The notes under the pieces were generated by a model that had not been told where the DNA came from, made no database searches, and saw only the letters and a program-made list of their open reading frames with translations. The position numbers and the translations under genes were made by a program. Source: an uncultured Mycoplasmatota bacterium (lineage in GTDB: Bacteria; Bacillota_I; Bacilli_A; RF39; UBA660). From it: 6,705 nucleotides of DNA. Shown piece by piece: positions 1-6,690 of the stretch. Where the stretch lies: assembly GCA_948472605.1 (NCBI GenBank), contig CAOKUH010000081.1, positions 1-6,705 of the forward strand, written 5' to 3'. Numbering within the stretch: position 1 is the stretch's first letter; every line of letters starts with the position of its first letter.

Positions 1-17
1 AATAATTATGAATTATT
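1..17. promoter_or_regulatory. 17-bp dyad in left leader (possible operator or recombinase site)
   Basis: AATAATT-ATG-AATTATT is a perfect palindrome with 7-bp arms and a 3-bp centre. It lies immediately upstream of the Shine-Dalgarno of the first glycosylation gene. An identical dyad precedes the STAND gene on the other strand. Being entirely A/T in its arms it would make a weak RNA hairpin, so a DNA-binding role is more plausible. Such dyads can occur by chance in AT-rich DNA; the duplication is what gives this one weight. Confidence 0.45.
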
Positions 18-26
18 GGGAGGTAA
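1..26 (+). repeat. Left copy of a 26-bp perfect terminal inverted repeat (leader with ribosome binding site)
   Basis: Bases 1-26 are the exact reverse complement of bases 6651-6676. The copy begins at the window edge, so the true repeat may extend further left. It contains a 7-3-7 dyad at 1-17 and the Shine-Dalgarno GGGAGGT at 18-24, which lies 8 nt before the ATG at 33. Identity stops at base 27, before the start codon, and the proteins behind the two copies are unrelated, so this is not a gene duplication. Seen directly: the identity and its position. Inferred: that it is a recombination site or a shared regulatory leader. Confidence 0.95.
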
Positions 27-32
27 ATAAAA

Positions 33-881
33 ATGATTGATCAAGTATCAGTAATTATTTTGGGTTGTTGTATGAGTAGGGACTTTCTTGACTTTCAAAA
101 CCAATCCGTCATACAAATAAATAAATTTGTGTCTCAAAACTCATTTCATTTATTATTTCAAGAACAATTGCCAAAAGAAATAACTAAATTAAAGGATTTC
201 ATTCCTTGGAAAACAAAGTGGAATTCTTCTTGCTTTGAATTAGAGTGCACCACTAATCTTGATTATCTTTTAAGAAATTATAAAAGTGATTATCTAATTT
301 TCGACACATATAATATGACATTTGATATATTAGAAATAGTCAAAAATTCTTTAAAGTTTTATTTGACGATGTCTATTGATTTATATGAAAATAAAAACGC
401 ATTGATGAATTTTTTTAGTTCACAAGGATTTTATCCAAGAATTATTTATTCAGAGGAAATATCAAATTATATGTTAGAAAAAAGCATAAAAAATATTTCC
501 AGTCTTATAAAACAATATTATGAACCTCATCAAATAATATTAAATACTTTTGAAATGGCAAAATTGTATACTAGCAATGATAAATTATTAAATTTTAAAA
601 ATGATTTCAATATAAAAAAAATAAATAAGATAATGAAAAAGTCAAATAAATTATTCGTTAAATATCTAGGAGATGAAATACATCTAATAAAATCTCCTGT
701 AAATTGTATTGCAAATTCAAATCATAGGTGGGGATTATATAATCTACATATGATAGATGAATACTATTTATATTTATTAGAATGCTTTAATAGCATTATT
801 AAAGCCAAAAAAATAAATCTTAATAAAATAAAAACTAGATTTGAAAACGTAATACAACAAAAATATTATACATTTTCTTAG
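33..881 (+). CDS. DUF6270-like SGNH-type protein, likely polysaccharide/glycan locus enzyme
   Basis: A 282-residue soluble protein with no signal peptide or membrane segment. The N-terminus, a beta strand followed by GCCMSRD at residues 11-17, matches the GSCVSRD-type opening motif I associate with DUF6270 proteins, which look like SGNH hydrolases and are common in surface-polysaccharide clusters. Further family-like blocks are DYLIFD (86-91), NHRWGL (230-234) and HMIDEYY (239-245), the last near the usual position of a C-terminal catalytic His. The residue matching the usual Ser of the first motif is Cys here (Cys12), which could change or abolish hydrolase-type catalysis. The start at ATG 33 is supported by GGGAGGT 8 nt upstream. 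It is the first gene of a three-gene operon, 19 nt before the next. The exact reaction is unknown; acyl transfer to, or removal from, a glycan is an inference from fold and context. Confidence 0.7.
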   Translation: MIDQVSVIILGCCMSRDFLDFQNQSVIQINKFVSQNSFHLLFQEQLPKEITKLKDFIPWKTKWNSSCFELECTTNLDYLLRNYKSDYLIFDTYNMTFDILEIVKNSLKFYLTMSIDLYENKNALMNFFSSQGFYPRIIYSEEISNYMLEKSIKNISSLIKQYYEPHQIILNTFEMAKLYTSNDKLLNFKNDFNIKKINKIMKKSNKLFVKYLGDEIHLIKSPVNCIANSNHRWGLYNLHMIDEYYLYLLECFNSIIKAKKINLNKIKTRFENVIQQKYYTFS

Positions 882-900
882 TAGATGGGAGGGCAAGATT

Positions 901-2166
901 ATGGATATTAGTATAATACTTCTTTTTCAAAATTGCAAATATATCAAAAAAACACTAATGCAACTACAAATGCAAATTCAAAACAATGATGAGATAATAA
1001 TAGTGAATGATCATTCCGAAAAAAAATATCTTGATTTATTAGAAGAATTTTTGATTTTAAAAAATGTTTTCTTAATAAACAGCGATACTTTTGGCTGTAG
1101 AAGTCATAATAGAAATTTGGGTGCTCAAAATGCTTCAAATGATGTTTTATTGTTTCTTGATGGCGATATACTTATTTATCCTAATGCCATTAATACATTA
1201 AAAGAAAGAATGGTTTCTTTTGATTATGCTGCTATTGCAGGAAGTATTGAGGGGATGGAATTTACTGAAGAACACCTTTCTTTAATCGGAAAGGATTATG
1301 CATATTACTTAGAAAAAGATTTATTTCAATTGCATAATGATTGGTTTTTACATGATTTTAGAAAACAAATAAGTATTGCACCATATCAAGAATGGCAATG
1401 GTTATATTTATACTCTGGAATTCTAGCAGTATATAAAGATAAGTTTATGCAAGTAGGCGGTTTTAATGAAACATTAAAAACTTGGGGGGCTGAAGATATT
1501 GAATTTGGTTATAGATTATCGCAAAAATATAAAGTTAAATTTGATGAAGAAATTCGAGGGATTCATTTACCACATCAAAGAGACCAAAAAGCAAATCTAA
1601 AAACAAACCTAATTAATATTTATAAACTATTATCAATCTATAAAAACTCTTATTTTGAAATCCCTATAAAATTCAATAATTTTGGACAAGTTGATTTGAT
1701 TTTAAAAGAAATTATTTATTTAAACAAGAATAAAGTGACTCCTACTTTTAACGAGAACTCAATTGATTGTGATGCTATCTACATTGATTTTCCTCAAAAA
1801 ATTCTTTATAAAAATAATAATAATGTAGAAAAATTGTTCTTATATGGAATTGCACTCCCTTTTCAAAATAAAACATTTAAAAAAGCAGTCATATCTCAAA
1901 ACATCTTTATCTATGGTCCAGTTTTTGGATCAGTGATAATACAAGAATGTCTAAGAGTTGCTAATATAGTTAAAATTAAAAAAACAAATTTTGAAGCTAG
2001 TAAGTTTATGCTTTCTAAAGATGGAAATTCTTTATTAAAATCTTATGCCATTAACAATATTATTATTCCCGTGAATACAAGTTTAAAGAATTATATTATT
2101 AAAGAAAACAAAAAAGAGTTTTTTATAAAAAACGATATAAAAAACATTGAGGTGAAACATATATGA
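901..2166 (+). CDS. GT2 family glycosyltransferase with methyltransferase-like C-terminal extension
   Basis: A 421-residue cytoplasmic protein without transmembrane segments. Residues 1-230 form a GT-A fold family 2 glycosyltransferase. The visible motifs are the nucleotide-binding strand EIIIVNDHS (31-39), SHNRNLGAQNA (68-78), the metal-binding DxD variant DGD (87-89), GGFNE (186-190) and the acceptor/catalytic block WGAEDIEFGYRL (195-206), which resembles the galactosyltransferase C-terminal (7C) motif GWGxED. His222 and His225 follow. It probably transfers a hexose or N-acetylhexosamine from a nucleotide sugar to a surface glycan or protein; donor and acceptor cannot be read from sequence. 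Residues 255-421 are extra. Residues 319-353 (LPFQNKTF ... ECLRV) resemble the second half of a class I methyltransferase without a visible glycine-rich SAM motif. The start is supported by GGGAGGG at 887-893. The stop overlaps the next gene's ATG by 4 nt, so the two are probably translationally coupled. Confidence 0.88.
   Translation: MDISIILLFQNCKYIKKTLMQLQMQIQNNDEIIIVNDHSEKKYLDLLEEFLILKNVFLINSDTFGCRSHNRNLGAQNASNDVLLFLDGDILIYPNAINTLKERMVSFDYAAIAGSIEGMEFTEEHLSLIGKDYAYYLEKDLFQLHNDWFLHDFRKQISIAPYQEWQWLYLYSGILAVYKDKFMQVGGFNETLKTWGAEDIEFGYRLSQKYKVKFDEEIRGIHLPHQRDQKANLKTNLINIYKLLSIYKNSYFEIPIKFNNFGQVDLILKEIIYLNKNKVTPTFNENSIDCDAIYIDFPQKILYKNNNNVEKLFLYGIALPFQNKTFKKAVISQNIFIYGPVFGSVIIQECLRVANIVKIKKTNFEASKFMLSKDGNSLLKSYAINNIIIPVNTSLKNYIIKENKKEFFIKNDIKNIEVKHI
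2149..2154 (+). promoter_or_regulatory. Ribosome binding site of third operon gene, inside the second gene
   Basis: GAGGTG lies 8 nt before the ATG at 2163 and is embedded in the last codons of the preceding glycosyltransferase gene. With the ATGA start/stop overlap this fixes the start of the third gene and supports coupled translation. Confidence 0.8.
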
Positions 2167-3254
2167 AAAAAAGTATTATAATCCCATATCATAGTAATTT
2201 AAAAGCACTCAGAGCATGTTATTATAGTTTAAAAAAAACAATTGATAGAGATACAGAGATAATAATAGTGGCAAATAATGTGGATTCTAATTTCATCAAT
2301 CTTGATGTTAATTTTTTTGATTGTAGTATATTGAAATTTAATGAGAATCTCTACTATCCTAAGGCTATCAACATTGGTGCCCAAAGTGCTAGAGGGGAAA
2401 TATTAATTTTTGTAGATGCAGATACTTATTTTATTAATAACAACTGGCAGAAAGAGCTTATTTCGCCACTCCTTAATTCAAATAATATTGGATATACTAG
2501 TTCAAAACTAATAAATCCAAAAACAAAAAAAATTATAGATTTTGGGATTTCGTGTTCAAGTTATAACTTTCCTCATCCTTTTAAAAATAGGGATATTGAT
2601 TTTTCTTTAACCACATCTAATTATGAAGTTTATGGTGCATGTGCAGCTTGCTCTGCTATAAAAAGAAATACTTTTTTAGAAATAGGAGGTTTTGATGAAA
2701 AGCTCGTTCATTCTTATTCAGATATAGATCTATGTATTAGACTTAGAGATAAAGGATTAAAAACTATAGTAGTTGCTAATTCGATTGTCTTTCATAAAGG
2801 AGCTTCTACAATAGAAAGTGGAATGTCTGAAAACTTAAAAGAAGATACTAAAGGTATTTTTTGTGCTAAACACCAAGCTTCCTTATCTGAAGATATGAAA
2901 AAATATATAGAACTAAATGCAAAGTGGGCAAAAAAAGAATTTGTTTTTGAAAAAGACTATATTTGTGTTAATTTATCTACAGTAGCAAATGCTGAAGAAT
3001 ATGTCAAATTATTTTCGCATTACTTAAATATAAATATTTTAGCAGTGTATAGCAAACCTTATACTACTAGAGATGCAGATTACATTAACTTAACTTATTT
3101 CTTAGATTATAATATACAATCTATGAAAACACCTATTATATACTTTGTAGATAATTTTTTATCAATTAAAAATGACCCTCTTTGGACTAATTATCGTGTA
3201 TGCGAATGTGATTTTATTATAGATCGAAATTATAATATTGATTTTATTTTATAG
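2163..3254 (+). CDS. GT2 family glycosyltransferase
   Basis: A 363-residue cytoplasmic protein. The first 215 residues are a family 2 GT-A glycosyltransferase of the rhamnosyl/galactofuranosyl-transferase-like type. Visible motifs are KSIIIPYH at the N-terminus, EIIIV (32-36), YYPKAINIGAQSARGE (64-79), the DxD motif as FVDADT (83-88), GGFDE (175-179), the SDIDLCIRLRDKG block (186-198) carrying the probable catalytic acidic residues, and His211. Residues 225-363 are a mixed alpha/beta tail I do not recognise, ending abruptly in DRNYNIDFIL. Its stop lies inside the 3' end of the convergent STAND gene (6-bp overlap), so the tail may have been trimmed when the two units were joined. It is the last gene of the operon and probably adds the next sugar to the product of the upstream glycosyltransferase; the substrates are unknown. 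Confidence 0.87.
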   Translation: MKKSIIIPYHSNLKALRACYYSLKKTIDRDTEIIIVANNVDSNFINLDVNFFDCSILKFNENLYYPKAINIGAQSARGEILIFVDADTYFINNNWQKELISPLLNSNNIGYTSSKLINPKTKKIIDFGISCSSYNFPHPFKNRDIDFSLTTSNYEVYGACAACSAIKRNTFLEIGGFDEKLVHSYSDIDLCIRLRDKGLKTIVVANSIVFHKGASTIESGMSENLKEDTKGIFCAKHQASLSEDMKKYIELNAKWAKKEFVFEKDYICVNLSTVANAEEYVKLFSHYLNINILAVYSKPYTTRDADYINLTYFLDYNIQSMKTPIIYFVDNFLSIKNDPLWTNYRVCECDFIIDRNYNIDFIL

Positions 3255-6200
3255 AGATGGAAAGGTGGTTTCATCCACTTCATCAAATAGTATCCCTTTC
3301 GGACTTGATTGAAAAAAATTTTTCTTGTTTGTAGAATTTTTAAATAATTTAACTATATTTTCTATAATTTCATCATACTTTTTTATTTCATTCCAGCTTT
3401 TATATCCTAAAGAATATAATTTTGATATTATAGAATAATAAAAAGGAAGATGTGTATTTTTATAGTTAATGTTTTGTGATTGCATACAAAATACTTTTAA
3501 AGAATATGTATAATTGTGGATAGCTACCTGCTTATCACCAAATTTTTCTTCATAATATCCTTTTAAAAAATATATTGTAGGATATTTATTTTTAAAGTTT
3601 GTTTCAAAAATGGATTCCTTTGCTATATTTAGATCATTGTTGATAATTTCTTTGGTAATATTATTTTCTTTACGATTATAAAGAAATATATCCAAATATA
3701 CTTTAGTTAGCAATAATTTATTTAAATAATAATCATATATTAATTTTCTGTCTTTACTTAAAGTCGAACAAACCATAGAATGTGCAGTTTGATATTTTTT
3801 TTGAAGAAAAGCTATTAAAACTTTGTGATATTCATTACTACAATGAAAAATTTCGTTACGCAATTCAATACTCCTTTGAAAATGGTCAATCACTTTTGAG
3901 GAATCATAGATTGTATATATATTATAATAATGATATCCCTTATCTATTTCAACCTGCCACAAAGGAACAATATTTTTAGATTCTTTTGCATATTTCTTAG
4001 CTAAATCATATTCCTTAAGTGCATTTTTATAATCTGAGGTATTGGGGTTTTCTTCTTTATCAAATGCAATAGATCTCCTATTATGAATCATACTAAGCCA
4101 AAAATAAAGTGTTTCATTTTTTGTATAGTTTTTGAATATATCTAATAATCTATCACTTTCATTTTTTAATTTGGAAAATTTTCTTTGTTCAATTAAGCAA
4201 TTGAAATATTCTCGAACAATATCATAAGTAAGTCGGTTATCATTTTCAGTAAAATAAAATGGTATGTATGATTTTAAAATGAAATCATAAATATCACCAT
4301 AAAATTCTAAACTGGCACCAAATCCAAAAGAAGATTGAGTTTGAAAAATAAGCCATTTATAAAAGTCTAAAATTTTATTTAAGTACTCAAAGCATAAACT
4401 GTCACTAGATATCAAAAAACTAGTGACGTTTTTCATTGCTTGAGGTAGAACCTTCAATATTGTTTCATTACAATTGTAATAAGGTTTATTATCAAATAAA
4501 TAATCAAGTAAATTCAATAAGGTTTGTTTATCTTGGTCTTCTGATAAGTCCTCATAAAAGGCACAAGTAAATCCTTCTATACTCAAAATAGCATTCTTAT
4601 ATTTAAGCATTTCTAAAGATTCATTTAATCTTGACTTATCAACACAATTATTTAAAAAATAAGTTTGTAATTTTTGATGAGTATATTTTATTATTTCTTT
4701 TTCTCTTTTAATAAAATTTAACTTAATTAAATCTTTTAAAATGGTATTAGTTTCACTAAAAAATGAATCTGATATAATTCCTACTAAGGATAATATAGTA
4801 AAAAGCGATACTGAATTCGGATATTTGTGCATAACTTTCTCAAATCTCTTTTCTAATATACTTTCTTCTGCATTTATAGATATATCAAAAGAATTTTGGA
4901 AAAGAAGATTATCACTAATATAGTATTTTCCTTCTAATTTATAAATAATGTTTTCTTCTTCCAAGAAAATAAGAAAGTGTTTCAAATAAAACGGAGTACA
5001 TCTAAATTTTTTAGGGATATTCTCGTCCATCCAATCAAAAGAATTAAACTCTAAAGTTTCTTTGAAGTAATGCTTAATTAAATTCTTATTAAAAAGAGGC
5101 AAAGTGAAATTGTTTTGGGAAAAAAATCTTTCAAATCCACAATTATGTGCAGTACTTTGAAAAGCATATTTTGTTTGCGAATCTAGATAATCCGTGTTAA
5201 AGGAGAATATTGTTCCACATTTAATACTTAATAATATATTGAAAAGGGGATCTACGCAATTTTGCACATTATCTATTAAAATAACAATGTCCCTGTTAGC
5301 TAAAAAGCTATTAAAAACATTTAAAATGAGATATTGTGACTCTTTCATTTTATCCTCATCAAAATTTAGAATAGATTGAACCATATATAGATATTGATCG
5401 TCTTTTTTATGTATTATATTAAAGGAATCCTTATCTTCTACATCCTTAGACTTAATATCTATTAAGTTCAATAGTATTTTTTTTATAATCAAATATGGAT
5501 TTAGAGTTTCATTTTCCAAATCTAAATAAATTGCTTGGATTCTTTCTGATGATAAATCACTAAAAATTTCAGCAAGAAGACGTGACTTCCCCGAACCACT
5601 TATCCCTTTTAAAACTATTTTTTCTTTTAATTTTAATTTTTTTAAAAATGTATTCTTATAATTCCAATGTATTCCAAGTAAAGGTGTATAAGAAGATTCA
5701 ACAAAATTAATTTTAATTGGTCTTAAATCCAAAAGATATAAATTATTCGAGTTATCAAATAGGTATTCGCAGTGAAATTGTGGTAACGCAATCACACTTT
5801 TATTTTTAACTTTTTTTATAATTTGTAAGCATACTTTGAAAACATAAATTTCTCCAGTTTCTAGACATATTTGTTGAGTTTCTTGGCTTTTATCTACTAT
5901 AAAAAAATCATTATTTTTTTGTGAAATTGAGAAAACTAAAGTTACAGGATTCAAGTTCAAATTTTGAACTTCTAGCGTATAAAAAAATCTTTCATTGTTA
6001 GAAAATTTATACTCACTATCTATTTCCTTTCCTTCAAAAGAAATTAATTTTTCAGAAAATTCTATTTTTCTTTCTTTTTCCATTTGTAGAGTTATTTTTT
6101 CTATTTGTTCTAAGGTAATCTCTTCTAAAAAGGAATAGATACTTATACCATTCTCAACTTTTTTATGTGAATCCTTTGCTTTTATTGCTTTAAGTAAATC

Positions 6201-6644
6201 TTTTACTTTTACTGCGATTATATATTCTAGAAAATTGTCTGCAAACAATAATATTTTTTTATTAGTAGAATTAGAAAAATTCTTTATATAAGTTGAAAAT
6301 GTTTTATTTAATTTATTCAAAGAGAAAATGTATATTTCATTAATATTTTCGATTACACTCATTATCAAAGTTGGTGAAAGCGAATTGATTGACAACGGAA
6401 AAGAATAATTTTTACATTCTCCCCAAGCTACTATATTATTATCGCTTTGTAATTCGAAATCTCTTTTTCCATCATGAGTTTTATTAGTTGTTCTTTTCCA
6501 TTGATAACCCTTTTTATTAAACATGGGGTGGCAAGTTAATAAAATTTCAATAAGATCTTCAAACATTTGTCCTTTTATGGAACGATAATTATCACTATCC
6601 TCTGATTTTACCTCAAATATAGACCAATCAAATATTTTACTCAT
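3249..6644 (-). CDS. STAND NTPase with N-terminal Mrr-like nuclease and TPR-like C-terminus (putative antiphage defence)
   Basis: A 1131-residue soluble protein. Residues 20-145 look like an Mrr-type PD-(D/E)xK endonuclease: GQMFEDLIEILL (Glu29), Asp62 in GKRDFEL, Glu76-Cys-Lys78 in GECKNY, then a hydrophobic strand series (IYIFSLN, ILLFADNFL) as in Mrr domains. Residues about 195-315 are beta-rich and Ig-like. A P-loop NTPase follows, with Walker A GISGSGKS (347-354), Walker B ILIDNVQ (455-461), a sensor-like strand IFSFNT (479-484), a CTPFYL motif (549-554) resembling the STAND GxP motif, and a probable winged helix around 580-665. Residues about 670-1110 are helical with TPR-like units (around 871-930 and 1022-1051), the likely sensor or oligomerisation region. 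By analogy with Avs proteins it would detect a phage component, oligomerise and cleave DNA; the trigger is unknown. It is shorter than most Avs proteins and I cannot place it in a named subtype. The start has GGGAGGT 8 nt upstream. It is a single gene convergent to the glycosyltransferase operon. Confidence 0.85.
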   Translation of the reverse strand: MSKIFDWSIFEVKSEDSDNYRSIKGQMFEDLIEILLTCHPMFNKKGYQWKRTTNKTHDGKRDFELQSDNNIVAWGECKNYSFPLSINSLSPTLIMSVIENINEIYIFSLNKLNKTFSTYIKNFSNSTNKKILLFADNFLEYIIAVKVKDLLKAIKAKDSHKKVENGISIYSFLEEITLEQIEKITLQMEKERKIEFSEKLISFEGKEIDSEYKFSNNERFFYTLEVQNLNLNPVTLVFSISQKNNDFFIVDKSQETQQICLETGEIYVFKVCLQIIKKVKNKSVIALPQFHCEYLFDNSNNLYLLDLRPIKINFVESSYTPLLGIHWNYKNTFLKKLKLKEKIVLKGISGSGKSRLLAEIFSDLSSERIQAIYLDLENETLNPYLIIKKILLNLIDIKSKDVEDKDSFNIIHKKDDQYLYMVQSILNFDEDKMKESQYLILNVFNSFLANRDIVILIDNVQNCVDPLFNILLSIKCGTIFSFNTDYLDSQTKYAFQSTAHNCGFERFFSQNNFTLPLFNKNLIKHYFKETLEFNSFDWMDENIPKKFRCTPFYLKHFLIFLEEENIIYKLEGKYYISDNLLFQNSFDISINAEESILEKRFEKVMHKYPNSVSLFTILSLVGIISDSFFSETNTILKDLIKLNFIKREKEIIKYTHQKLQTYFLNNCVDKSRLNESLEMLKYKNAILSIEGFTCAFYEDLSEDQDKQTLLNLLDYLFDNKPYYNCNETILKVLPQAMKNVTSFLISSDSLCFEYLNKILDFYKWLIFQTQSSFGFGASLEFYGDIYDFILKSYIPFYFTENDNRLTYDIVREYFNCLIEQRKFSKLKNESDRLLDIFKNYTKNETLYFWLSMIHNRRSIAFDKEENPNTSDYKNALKEYDLAKKYAKESKNIVPLWQVEIDKGYHYYNIYTIYDSSKVIDHFQRSIELRNEIFHCSNEYHKVLIAFLQKKYQTAHSMVCSTLSKDRKLIYDYYLNKLLLTKVYLDIFLYNRKENNITKEIINNDLNIAKESIFETNFKNKYPTIYFLKGYYEEKFGDKQVAIHNYTYSLKVFCMQSQNINYKNTHLPFYYSIISKLYSLGYKSWNEIKKYDEIIENIVKLFKNSTNKKNFFQSSPKGILFDEVDETTFPSL
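4396..4433 (+). terminator. Possible intrinsic terminator, antisense within the STAND gene
   Basis: GTCACTAG (4401-4408) pairs perfectly with CTAGTGAC (4420-4427) across an 11-nt A-rich loop. The stem extends by AAAC (4396-4399) pairing with GTTT (4428-4431) past one bulged T, giving about 12 bp, and a five-T run occupies 4429-4433. Read on the + strand this has the shape of a Rho-independent terminator and could stop read-through of the glycosyltransferase operon into the STAND gene. It lies in codons for residues about 738-748, so it may be fortuitous. Confidence 0.3.
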
Positions 6645-6650
6645 AAAAAA

Positions 6651-6676
6651 TTACCTCCCAATAATTCATAATTATT
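6651..6676 (-). repeat. Right copy of the 26-bp perfect terminal inverted repeat (leader with ribosome binding site)
   Basis: This is the exact reverse complement of bases 1-26. Read on the - strand it gives the same dyad, followed by GGGAGGT (6659-6653) 8 nt before the STAND gene's ATG at 6644. The flanking 6 nt before the two ATGs differ (A-rich on the left, T-run on the right). On the outer side the sequence continues AAAA-rich toward a TATAAT box; whether that too is duplicated on the left cannot be seen, because the window starts at the repeat. Confidence 0.95.
6660..6676. promoter_or_regulatory. 17-bp dyad in right leader (possible operator or recombinase site)
   Basis: The same AATAATT-ATG-AATTATT palindrome as in the left leader. 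It lies about 9 bp downstream of the probable -10 box, so it would cover roughly the transcription start and first bases of the STAND mRNA, a position suited to a repressor operator. The same symmetry would also suit a site-specific recombinase. Confidence 0.45.
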
Positions 6677-6684
6677 TTGAGTAA

Positions 6685-6690
6685 ATTATA
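6685..6690 (-). promoter_or_regulatory. Probable -10 box of the STAND gene promoter
   Basis: A perfect TATAAT lies on the - strand 40 nt upstream of the STAND ATG, preceded by an AT-rich stretch. A -35 element at 16-18 bp spacing would fall just outside the window, so only half of the promoter is visible. The box lies outside the inverted repeat and would therefore stay in place if the segment between the repeats inverted. Confidence 0.5.

Noticed and set aside
991..1005. 15-bp exact repeat shared with 2256-2270 in the two glycosyltransferase genes
   Set aside because: Both copies encode EIIIV of the conserved GT2 nucleotide-binding strand; paralogy or convergent coding explains it without a mobile repeat.
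944..1138. Open frame of 64 codons on the - strand
   Set aside because: It lies opposite the well-supported glycosyltransferase domain, with no ribosome binding site or recognisable protein features.
1484..1489. G6 homopolymer in an AT-rich gene, a possible phase-variable tract
   Set aside because: It encodes Trp-Gly of the conserved WGAED motif and is shorter than typical slipping G-tracts; functional constraint explains it.
2231..2238. A8 run near the 5' end of the second glycosyltransferase gene (similar A8/T8 runs at 3795-3802 and 5477-5484)
   Set aside because: Runs of this length are expected at this base composition and all are in frame as Lys-rich codons; no frameshift is evident.
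3256..3275. Hairpin GATG(G)AAA / TTTCATC at the convergent stop codons, a possible bidirectional terminator
   Set aside because: The stem is short and bulged and no T-tract follows in either direction; it also codes for the STAND C-terminus.
3782..5379. Three short + strand open frames (3782-3979, 4741-4923, 5194-5379)
   Set aside because: All lie antisense to the nuclease/STAND gene and have no convincing Shine-Dalgarno or family resemblance; they are reading-frame shadows.
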